Origin: Liolophura sinensis
Taxonomy: Eukaryota; Mollusca; Polyplacophora; Chitonida; Chitonidae
NCBI RefSeq assembly: GCF_032854445.1
Contig: NC_088302.1
Coordinates: 5,077,338 to 5,141,337, forward strand
Direction of reading: 5' to 3'
DNA length: 64,000 bases
A program made the position numbers and the translations under genes. Position 1 is the stretch's first letter, and every line of letters begins with the position of its first letter. Of the stretch, positions 21,529-33,100 are shown piece by piece. The notes beneath the pieces were generated by a model. It saw only the letters and a list, made by a program, of their open reading frames with translations. It was not told the DNA's origin and ran no database searches.

Positions 21529-22979
21529 AGATGTTGATAAGATTGGCCTAAAGATATATATACCGTTTTATCCGATATCCTGAAGATATATATACCGTAA
21601 AGTTATAGGTATTATATGCCCTTTATTGTACAGGTGTTACTTGTCTGCTTTGAAGGCGACCCATACACGCAAAAGAGGAATCACTGAAATATATTTTGGA
21701 GAGTAAGGTTTGCCAACAAGGCATAGAATGGAGAAACACAAGTGGGACGAGGAGGGAGGGGTTATCTGCATAATACACACAGAGAACAATTCAAAAAGTC
21801 ACAGTGAGTTCACGGTGGTTATTTAGCACCGATAAGTATGCTGAGGTCAATAAATGCACCAGCCGGGCCTTGTGATGACCTCTAATGTGAGCGCTTTTTT
21901 TCAGGTGGACGGCATTTAGGCCTTTGGTCCCAAATTGTAACAGTCAAAGTCACACTCAGAGTAGTCTACATTTTAAGATTTTCTCTGCTGGTTTGTTAAT
22001 CACGTTTTGTTTGTGCCAATTACATGCATGTAGCTCACATGGGCACACGATGACCCACATAAAGAAATTCAACATCAGGCAGTAATAAAAAAAAACTGTC
22101 ACACGTGGTGACCTTCATCTTCACTGCACATGACTGTGAGATCATCAGTATAAATAACTTCTCATTTTATACCAGTCCGTAAGCTTCACGGAAGGATAAA
22201 CACAGGGTGTACTGTGTCCAGTAACAATGTGTATACACCGCAGGTCTCCAAAATGATGTTAGCTTTTTATTTTAACGAAACTTCACAATAAAGCAAACCA
22301 TTCAAATCGATTCCCACATGCATTTGTACGTCAATGCATGTTATCAGCGAATTTCTGGTGGGGCTGTTCTAGATGTAAACTGACACTTGCAGCTCTGCGT
22401 GGAGCGTAAGCAGAACCTAGTCTTAGCGCATCGACTCGGTTTTAGATCGAGTTTGACTATATAGAAATGTCATGAGGATATCATCTTTCTTCGATATTTA
22501 TCGCTCCGTGTCATCGCCTCGCGTCATCACGCCATCGCTTTGTGCCATCTGTTAATTTTAATAGAAAGTGTGTTGCCTGAGTAATGCTAGAATGTATTCT
22601 GTTATCATATCACAATATTCTGTCATATTCAACACAATATTCTGTCATATTCAACATAATGCCCTGTCAGTCAAACAGAATCTTTGTGTTGAATTGATAG
22701 AATATGTGTGTTATATTTAACAGAACAATCTGCTGTAATAACAGAATACAATCTAGCACCACTCAGATAGCAGATTTTCTGTTAAATTAACAGATTAAAT
22801 TTTTGAGTGCATAATAAGCAGATTTGCACCATGCACACGCGGCGGTAGATGCGATAGACAATCGCAAAAGTGATCATATCTGCTTTTTATCTATAAATTA
22901 AATTGTTCTTACACTGGTACATATATGTAAGTAACTATGTAAGGATATATGTTAATTACTCATCTTAACGTTTTCATAT
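21529..22979. other. No gene recognised; CAGAAT-rich patch
   Basis: Noncoding. Between about 22,590 and 22,800 short words (AACAGAAT, ATTCTGTCATATTCAACA) recur in both orientations, giving weak local inverted repeats of unknown meaning. Confidence 0.45.
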
Positions 22980-23075
22980 GTCTATTTGTTTAATTGGCGT
23001 TTTTCGTCGTACTCAGGAATATTCCACTTAATATACGACGGCGGCCAGGTTTATCGTGAAATAAAACCAGGCAAT
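22980..23075 (-). mobile_element. SINE family 1 tail fragment, minus strand
   Basis: TTGTTTAATTGGCG, then TCGTCGTACTCAGGAATATT and ACGACGGCGGCCAG, are worn forms of the tail and adjoining body. The remainder is missing. Confidence 0.75.
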
Positions 23076-23868
23076 TGTTATAGGGTGTTAGACTGTGTAA
23101 CTTTGAGGTGTCATGCACTGAAAATGCAGTTGGATTGTATATATTTTCTCTACTGACAGAACAAAATGTACATGGCGCCATATACTGAAATGGCTGCGAA
23201 ATCTGACGCAATACGTTATATCAATAGTAGATTTTTCTTCATAAATAGGTGAAAGGATCGTGATGTTACAATTCTTCATAGTCACTGTATATATGACTGA
23301 TAAGTATGCGTGTAAGCATTCCACGGTGTGGTATGTATATCGCATTTACCTTTCTGTTTACACAAGGAGTATATGTTAGCCGCAGTGGCGAAATGTAATA
23401 TTGATTTCACAATGCACAAAAAACGAGCACAGTGTTTACCTATAGCTATATAACAGGCGCACATTCTTGGTGCGAGTCGTACTTAAACTCACCGTTGGTC
23501 TTTTTTTATTAAGTAGAGCAATAACTATTGCTGTCTACTGTGTCCTTATCAAAATTGGAGGCTTGTGTCATTCCCACGTGCGCGTGGGCAGGACTTCTAT
23601 CACCATGTGATTTATTCTTTTCTATGATAATTTCAAGCATTACAACTTATCTATCTCTCTTTAAAGTTGACAAAGTAAACGTTTGGCCCCTCTATGCCAT
23701 GCCGTCACAGTCCCGAGAAAGTAATTCGGGCAAAATCATGCTGGAAGGATTATTTAAGTATTTTCTAATTTTTGATGTTGTTAATGCTAAAGGAGAAAGG
23801 TTTTGATGTAAGCAAATTAAAATAAATATTATTTTCAAATTGATTTGGTGGCTTATAAGCTATAATGA
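23076..23868. other. No gene recognised
   Basis: AT-rich; the longest frame is about 90 codons with no recognisable motif. Confidence 0.45.
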
Positions 23869-24119
23869 TACTGCCATCAAAGAGCCAGGAGCCTCTTACC
23901 AAATGCGGTCGCCCTGATTTCAAGTCCGGCTCATAATGGCTTCCTCTCCGGCCGTGCGTGGGAAGGTCTATCAGAAACCTGCGGATGGTCGTGGGTTTCC
24001 CCCGGGCTCCGCCCCGTTTCCTCCCACTATAATGTTGGCCTCGGTCGTATAAGTGAAATATCCTTGAGTACGGCGTAAAACACCCATCAAATAAATAGAA
24101 TAAATACTGCCATCGAAGA
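23869..24119 (+). mobile_element. SINE family 1, 5'-truncated, with near-exact target duplication
   Basis: The body (about 23,885-24,102) starts in the head at CCAGGAGCCTCTTACCAAAT and ends AAATAAATAGAATAA. ATACTGCCATCAAAGA on the left is matched by ATACTGCCATCGAAGA on the right (one difference). Confidence 0.87.
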
Positions 24120-24584
24120 CATAAAACACGGTATTTATTTTTAAGCTGACGTTTTGTTGTATAGGTCTTGTGACTACTTCTTTAAGGCCGATAACAGTTG
24201 GCCAAACAGTCACGTTGACTAGCTGCTATCAACACCCGCGATATGTCATCAACAACAGCCTGTGAGTGATTGAGGCATCATCACAACCATGACCCTGTGA
24301 AAGCTACAGGCCTGCAAAGCAACCAATATCCAAAGCGCCATTTATGTTTTTTTACACCTGTTTGTACAAAGACACTTTTCACCTTCCAGCAATTCTCTGA
24401 TATCTGAAGAGATACCTTGTACAAAAAACAGAACAGAAATAAAAATTCGCAATACTTTTTCACATTTTGGATCACAAAATGTAAACTACATCATATGTAA
24501 ATGAGTGTTAAAACCAAGTAAATATCAAATATCAAATATGTGAAAAGTGAGCTATAAATATGTAATATGCACTAGTTATTTGTG
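24120..24584. other. No gene recognised
   Basis: AT-rich sequence between two SINEs. Nothing was seen in it. Confidence 0.45.
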
Positions 24585-24945
24585 ACCGGCTAGGTGGCCT
24601 AATGGTTAGAGCGTTGGAGAAATCGGGAAATCTGGGATCAAAACTGGTTCCGGTCAAATCAAAGATTTTAAAAATAGTACCTGTTGCTACCTCGCTTATC
24701 GCTCTACACTAAAATGTTAGAACAAGGAAACAGTACTGGTTGGCTCAATGTCAGTATAATATGACTGGGTGGGGTGTCATGTCTGGTGTCTTCGGTATGA
24801 TACTTTAGCGGCGTCAGCACTTTGGCGGCATGGAGTCGCTCTGCCAAAAAAGCCACCGTATATGTATGCACTCCATAATGACTCCTCGTCGTCAACTGAC
24901 TGAAAAAAAATGTTAAATACGACTTAAAACCGAACATACAAAAAT
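24585..24945 (+). mobile_element. SINE family 2, plus-strand copy
   Basis: Head: GGCTAGGTGGCCTAATGGTT AGAGCG (A-box region), then GGGATCAAAAC (B-box-like). Core: CAATGTCAGTATAATATGAC, TGGGTGGGGTGTCATGTCTG and GGTGTCTTCGG. Tail: ACTGACTGAAAAAAAATG TTAAATACGACTTAAAAC. This is the most complete copy of family 2 in the window and fixes its orientation. Confidence 0.85.
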
Positions 24946-25235
24946 TAAATCTTTTGGTGGTGGCAGTGATTCAAAGCGAGCTTAAAGAGCGGCATGTAAG
25001 TTGTAAGGGGCAGTTCTAATAGTATACGTATCTGATACACCACCTAACATAAAGACCACAAAAGTATTAATTAAAAACACCCACTGACTGTTATTCTCAA
25101 GGTTACATTTAACCCGGTATTTTACAGACCAGAAACACGTGTATCAAATAACAATTGCTTTTATCTTTGTTAGAAATCATCACTTACTATCTGTCAAAAA
25201 AGATTCTGTGGCGTTCTTTGGCCGTAAAACAGCTA
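24946..25235. other. Unique-looking flank of the satellite
   Basis: Noncoding spacer. Satellite-like sequence (CACCAGCACATACCAGGAAG) begins just after 25,236. Confidence 0.5.
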
Positions 25236-28200
25236 ACTGTGGTCATTCACAAATACACCAGCACATACCAGGAAGGGTTTATCGGAAGTGACCAATGGCA
25301 GTCGGTTTAATATGGTCAAGTGCCCTTCCTAAGGATTGGTCAAACATCGTTCGGTGCCCTTACAAGCATCTGATAGTGCTAATTTTACAGAATACACCAG
25401 CACATGTCAAATACCAGGAAGGGCTTTATCACACATGGCCAATGGCAGTCGATTAGCCTTTCCTAGCATCTGATAGTGCTAATTTTAAAGAATTATTTAC
25501 AGAATACACCGGCACTTATCAAATACCAGAGAGAAGTTGATCGGTCAGAAGAAATGATCGCTCAGTGCGCTTACCAGCATCTGATAGTGCTCATTTAGAG
25601 AACACACCAGCACATATCAAATACAACGAATGGTTTATTGGAAGTGGTCGATGGCTGACGGTCAAGTAAGCTTTAATGCCTTCCTAGCATGTATAAGTGC
25701 TAATATCCAATATCATGTAGACTTTATTAAGAAATGGTCACTGCCTGTCGTGCATCTGATAGTGCCAATTCAAAGAAAAAACAAGCACATATCAAATGCC
25801 GGGAAAAGTGTTTTTGAAAATGGTACCTGGCTGTAGTCTAAACATCATTCGGTACCCTTACCTGCATCTGATAGTGCTAATTTACAGAACACAAAAGCAC
25901 ATATCAAATACCTGGAAGAGGTTTATAGGGAGTTGTGTATGGTTGTTGGTAAATACCAGGAAGTGTTTGTCACGTTTAAATTTTTACCGCCTTTTATAGA
26001 TAAATTTTGTCGATATCATACCCTGACTCGCGGACAAATTTGATTTGGTGCGCTTCCTATCATCTGATAGTGCTAATTTTACAGAATACGCCATCAAAAA
26101 TCATTTACCAGGAACTGTTTTATTGGAAGTGGTCACTGGTTAAAGGCTAAGGGCGGTTTGATGCCCAAACCAGCATCTGATAGTTCTAATTTTACAGAAT
26201 ACACTAGCGCATATCAATTTCCAGAAAGTGTTTGTCGTAAGTGGTCACTGTGTGACGCTCAAATATGACTAGGGGCCCTTAACAGCATCTGATAGTGGCT
26301 AATTTTACTGAATACACATGCATATATCAAATACTAGGATAGGCTATATCTGTCGTCGCCGCAAGCTGAAAGTTAAATGTGGTTCGGTATACTTCCTAAC
26401 GTCCGATAGTGATAATTTTGCAGAATACATCAGCATATATCAAATGCCAGGAAGAGTGTTTTAAGAAATGGTCATGGCCTGTCGTCCAAACATCTTTCGG
26501 TGCCCTTATTACCATCTGATAGTGCTAATTTACAGAGCACACCCACACATACCAAATGCCAGAAAGGACATTATAGGGAGCGGTAAATGGCAGTAAATGG
26601 CTGTTGAATAACAGGTGAGGTTTCGCCACGTTTAGATTGTTACGGCATCATACCAGCACATATCAGATACCTAGGGTGGGGGTGGGGAGTTCGGTGCACT
26701 TCCCACCATCTGAAAGTGCTAATTTTGTTGAATACGCCTGCATACATCAAATACCAGGAAGGGTTTATCGCAAGTGGTCACTGAGTGACGGTCAAATATG
26801 ATTAGATGTTCTTCCTACCATCTTATAGTGCTAATTTACAGAATATATCAGCACATATCAAATACCAGAAAGGGTGTTTTAGGAAATGGCCACTGATTGT
26901 TGTCCAATATCGTTTGGCGCCCTTACCAGCATCTAATAGTGCTAATTTACAGAATACACCAGCACATACCAAATACCTGGAAAGGCTTTATAGGTAGTGG
27001 TCAATGGCAAGTTAGTAAATACCAAGAAATGTTTCGTCACGTTAAGGTTCTTACCGCATTTTACTCATAATTCTGCCGTTTCCATACCCTTCTAAGCATC
27101 TAGTAGTCCTAATTTTAAAGAACACACAGGCGCGGTAGACGCGGTAGGCGCGGTCCAAAATGGACGCTATCAGCCACCATACTTCCTAGCATCTGACAGA
27201 ATACACCAGCACATATCGGATACCAGGAAGGGATTTGTCGGAAGTGGTCACTGGCTCACAATCAAGTATGGTTTGGTGCCCTTATTAGCACGTGAAAGTG
27301 CTATTTTACAAAACACACCTGCACATATCAAATGGAAGAGTGTTATAACAAATGGTCACTGGCTATCGTCCAAACATCGGTCGGTGCCCTTACCGGCATC
27401 TGATAGTGCTAACTTACGGAACACACCAGCACATATCAAATGCCAGAGAGGTCGGGCGGTGGGGAAGGGGGGGGGGGGCTTGTTTTAAGAAGTGGTCGTG
27501 TGACTGTCAAACATCGTTCGGTGCACTTACCAGCATCTAAAAGTGCGACTTTTGCGAAAAGCACCGGTACATGTCAAATACATGGAAGGGTTTATCGAAA
27601 GTGTCAATTGTGTCACAGTCAAATATAATTAGATGGTCCTCCTAGCGTCTGTTAGTGCTAATTTACAGAATACATCGGCACACATCAGATACGAGGAAGG
27701 GATTCGTCGGAAGTGGTCACTGGCTGACGATCAAGTATGGTTTGGTGCCCTTCCTAGCGTGGTAAAGTGCCAATTTACAAACCACATCACCACATATCAA
27801 ATATCAGGAAGGCTGTTATAAGAAAGGGCTACTGGCTCTCGTCCAAATATTGTTCGGTGCCCTTACCAGCATCTAATAATGCTAATTTACAGAAAACAAC
27901 AGCACATATCAAATACCAAGGAGGGCAGGGGGGAGCGGGGGTGCGTTAAGAAGTGGTCACCGTCTGAAGGTCACACATCGTTTGGTGCCCTTACCAGCAT
28001 TTGATAGTGCTCATTTTGCTAAATTCACTGGCACATATCAAAGAACAGGAAGGATTTTTCGGGAGTGGTCAGTGTGTGATAATCAAATATATTTTGACGT
28101 CTCTCCTAGCATCAGTTAACGCTAATTTACAAAATATACCAGTAGATATCAAATACCAGGAAGAGTGTTTCCACGAATGGGTCACTTTCTGACGATCAAA

Positions 28201-30150
28201 CATCGATCCGTACCCTCAACAGAGTTTTAAAGAGCACATATGAAATACTAGGAAGGGCTTTATTACAAAAGCCCACTGGCTGACGGTCAAATATAATTTG
28301 GTGCCCTTCCTAGCGTCTGATAGTGTTAATTTTACAGAACAGACCAGCACATATCATATACCAGGAAGTGATTCGTCGGAAGTGGTAACTGGCTGACGAT
28401 CAAGTATGGTTTGGTGCCTTTCCTAGCATGTGAAAGTGCCAATTTACAGACCACACCACCACACATCAAATATCAGGAAGAGTGTTATAAGAAATGACCA
28501 CTGGCTGTCGCCCAAATATTGCTTGATTCCCTTACCAGCATTTGATAGTGCTAATTTACAGAACACACCACCACATATCATATACCAGGAAGGGATTCGT
28601 CGAAAGTGGTCACTGGCGGACGTACTAGTATCGTTTGGTGCCCGTCCTAGCATCTGATAGTGCTAATTTACAGAATCCAGCAGCACATATCATATACCAG
28701 GATGGGATTCGTCGGATGTGTTCACTGGCTGAGAATCAAGTATGATTTTGTGGCCTTCCTAGCATCTGATAGTGCTAATTTTACAGTATACACAAGCACA
28801 TATCATATACCAGGAAGGGATTCGCCGAAAGTTGTCGCTGGCTGGCGTTCAAGTATCGTTTGGTGCCCTTCCTAGTATCTGATAGTGATAATTTTACATA
28901 ATACAGCAGCACATATCATACACCAGGAAGGGATTCGTCAAAAGTGGTTACTGGCTGACGTTTAAGCATGGCTTGGTGCCCTTCCTAGCATCCTATAGTG
29001 CTAATATACAGAGTACACCAGCACATATTTTATACCAGGAAGGGAATCGTCGAAAGTGGTAACGGGCTGACGATTAAGCATGGTTTGGTGCCTTTCCTAC
29101 CACATTAAAGTGCCAATTTACAGACAACACCACCATATATCTAATATCAAAAAATATCAGAGTTTTAAAACAAATTGTTACTGGCTGACGGTCCAATATT
29201 GTTTGGTGCCCTTCCTAACATTTGATAGTGCTAGTTTTATAGAGTACGCCAGCACAAATTAAATACTGCGAAAGGCTTTATCGGAAGTGGTAACACTTTC
29301 ACGGTTAAGTATTGTCTTGCACCCTTCCTAGCATCTAATAGTGCTAATTTTACAGCATACATCAGCACATATCATATACCAGGATGGGATTCGTCGAAAG
29401 TGGTCACTGGCTAACGATAAAATTTGGTTTAGTGCCATTCCTAGAAATTATTAGTGCTTTATCATAAGTGGTAACACTTTCACGGTAGGGTATTGTCTTG
29501 CGCCCTTCCTAGCATCTAATAGTGCTAATTTTACAGCATACACCAGCACATGTCAAGTACCAGGATGGGATTCGTCAAAAGTGGTCACTGGCTAACGATG
29601 AAATATAGTTTAGTGCCATTCCTAGAAATTAATAGTGCTTTATCGGAAGTGGTAACACTTTCACGGTTAGGTATTGTCTTACGCCCTTCCTAGCATCTAA
29701 TAGTGCTAATTTTACAGCATGCACCAGCACATATCAAATACCAGAAAAGCCTTTATCGGAAGTGGAAACTGTTTTGGTAACTGATTAAGTATTGTTTGGC
29801 GCCCTTCCTAGCATCTGATAGTGCTAATTTTACAGAATACACCAGTGTATATAAAATATCAGGTAAAGTGTCTTATAAGAAATGGTCACAGGCTGTCGTC
29901 CAAACATCGTTTGCTGCCTTTCCCAGAAACTGATAGTGTTAAATTAAAAAACACGCCGGCACATATCAAATATCAGGAAGAGTGTAGTAAGAAAATGTCT
30001 CTGGCTATCGTCCAAACATCGCTCGGTTCCGTTACCAGCATATGATAGTGCGAATTTTTCTAAAAACACCAGTACATATCAAATACCAGGAAGGGTTTAT
30101 CACAAGTGATCACTGTGTGACAGTCATACATGATTAATTGGACCTCCTAG
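25236..30150 (+). repeat. Left edge of the satellite: diverged, irregular monomers
   Basis: Spacing of the GCATCTGATAGTGC word varies (about 75-195 bp, with losses and part-monomers). Sequences differ strongly between neighbours, and no repeated multi-monomer order is visible up to about 30 kb. Several monomers have G-rich insertions (about 26,670-26,690, 27,448-27,480 and 27,920-27,945). A short GCGGTAGACGCGGTAGGCGC stretch sits near 27,135. Confidence 0.85.
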
Positions 30151-33100
30151 CGTCTGTTAGTGCTTATTTACGGAATACACCAGCACATATCAAAAACCAG
30201 GAATGGTGTTTTTACCAAGAGGGATCCTCCTGATGGTCAAACATTGGCCCGTGCTCTCACCAGAGTCTTATACGATGAATTTTACCAAATAGACAAGCAC
30301 ATATTTAAAACCAGGAAAGGCTTTATCCCACGTGACCACTGGCTGACGGTCAAATATTGTTTGTTGTCCTTCCTAGCATTTGATAGTGCTAGTTTTATAG
30401 AATACACCAGCACAAATTCAATACTAGGAAAGGCTTTATGGGAAGTGGTAACTGCTTGACGGTCAAGTATCATCAGGCGCCCTTTCTAGCTTCTGATAGT
30501 GCTAATTTTACAGTATACAAAAGCACATATCATAAACCAGGAAGGGATTCGTCCAACGTGATCACTGGTTGACAATCAAGTATGTTCTGGTGCCCTTACT
30601 AGCATCTGATGGTGCTAATCTACACACAGAATATACCAGCACATATTATATACCAGGAAGGGGTTCGTCGGAAGTGGTCACTGGCTGACGATTAAGCATG
30701 GTTTGGTGCCTTTTCTACCATATGAAAGTGCCAATTTACTGACCACACCACCACATATCAAATATCAGGAAGAGTGTTATAAGAAATGGCTATTGGCTGT
30801 AGTCAAACATATTGTTTGGTGGCCTTACCAGCATTTAATAGTGCTAATTTACAGAATACACCAGCACATATTAAACACCAGGAAGGGTGTTTTTACCAAG
30901 TGGTCACCTTCTGATGGTCAAACATTGGCCCGTGCCCTTACCAGAGCCTTATAGAATAAATTTTACAGAATACATAAGCACGTAAAAAAACCCAGGAATG
31001 GCTTTACCACACGTGACCACTGGCTGACGGTTAAATACTGGCTGGTGCCCTTCCTAGCATGTTGTGCAATTTTTATAGAATACACTAGCACAAAATAAAT
31101 GCTAGGAAAGGTTTTATAGAAAGTGGTAACTATTTCACGGTTAAGTATTGTCTTGCGCCCTTCCTCGCATCTGATAGTGCTAATTTTACAGTATACACCA
31201 GCACATATCATATACCAGGAAAGGATTCGTCAGAAGTGGTCACTGGCTGACGATTACGTATGGTTTTGTGCCCTCCCTAGCATCTGATAGTGCTAATTTT
31301 ACAGTATATTCGAGCACGTATTATATACCAGGAAGGGGTTTGTCGGAAGTGGTCACTGGCTGACGGTCAAGTAAGGTTTGGTGCCCTTCCTAGCATCTGA
31401 TAGTGCTAATTGACAGTATACACCAGCACATATCATATACCAGGAAGGGATTCGTCAAACGTGGTCGCTGGCTGACGATCAAGTGTGGTTTGGTGCCCTT
31501 CCTTGCATCTGATGGTGCTAATTTAAAGAATACACCAGCACATATTATATACCAGGAAGGGGTTTGTCGGAAGTGGTAACTGGCTGACGATCAAGTAAGG
31601 TTTGGTGCCCTTCCTAGCATCTGAAAGTGCTAATTGACAGTATACACCAGCACATATCATATACCAGGAAGGAATTCGTCGGAAGTGGTCACTGGCTGAC
31701 GATTAAGCATGGTTTGGTGCCTTTTCTACCATATGAAAGTGCCAATTTACAGACCACACCACCACATATCAAATATCAGGAAGAGTGTTATAAGAATTGG
31801 CTATTGGCTGTAGTCGAAATATTGTTTGGTGCCCTTACCAGCATTTGATAGTGCTAATTTACAGAAATACACCAGCACATATTAAATACCAGGAAGGGCG
31901 TTTTTACCAAGTGGTCACCTTCTCATGGTCAAATATTGGCCCGTGCTCTCACCAGAGTCTTATAGAATGAAGTTTACCAAATAGACGAGCACATATTTAA
32001 AACCAGGAAAAGCTTCATCCCAAGTGACCACTGGCTGAAGATCTAACATTGTTTGTTGTCCTTCCTAGCATTTGATAGTGCTAGTTTTATAAAATGCCCC
32101 AGCACAAAATAAATGCTAGAGAAAGCTTTGTAGGAAGTGGTAACTGTCTGACGGTCAAGTATCATTTGCCGCCCTTCCTAGCATCTGATAGTGCTAATTT
32201 TACAGTATATACCAGCACATATAATATACCAGGAAGGGATTCGTCCAACGTGGTCACTGGCTGACGATCAAGTATGGTTTGGTGCCTTTCCTTGCATCTG
32301 ATGGTGCTAATTTACAGAACACACCAGCACATATTATATACCAGGAAGGGGTTTGTCGGAAGTGGTAACTGGCTGACGATCAAGTAAGGTTTGGTGCCCT
32401 TCCTAGCATCTAATAGTGCTAATTGACAGTATACACCAGCACATATCATATACCAGGAAGGAATTCGTCGGAAGTGGTCACTGGCTGACGATTAAGCATG
32501 GTTTGGTGCCTTTTCTACCATGTGAAAGTGCCAATTTACAGACCACAACACCACATATCAAATATCAGGAAGAGTGTTATAAGAAATGGCTACTGGCTGT
32601 AGTCGAAATATTGTTTGGTGCCCTTACCAGCATTTGATAGTGCTAATTTACAGAATACACCAGCACATATTAAATACCAGGAAGGGTGTTTTTACCAAGT
32701 GGTCACCTTCTGATGGTCAAACATTGACCCGTGCTCTCACCAGAGTCTTATAGAATGAACTTTACAGAATACATAAGCACGTATTTAAAACCAGGAAGGG
32801 CTTTATTACACGTGACCACTGGCTGACGGTTAAATATTGTCTGTTGCCCTTCCTAGCATTTGATAGTGCTAGTTTTATAGAATACACCAGCACAAAATAA
32901 ATGCTAGGTAAGGCTTTATTTTAAGGTGGTAACTATTTCACGGTTAAGTATTGTCTTGCGCCCTTCCTAGCATCTGATAGTGCTAATTTACAAAATCTAC
33001 CAGCACAAATCATATAACAGGAAAGGTTTTATCGGAAGTGGTAACTGATTAAGTATTGTCTGGCGCCCTTCTTAGCATCTTATAGTGGTAATTTTACAGA

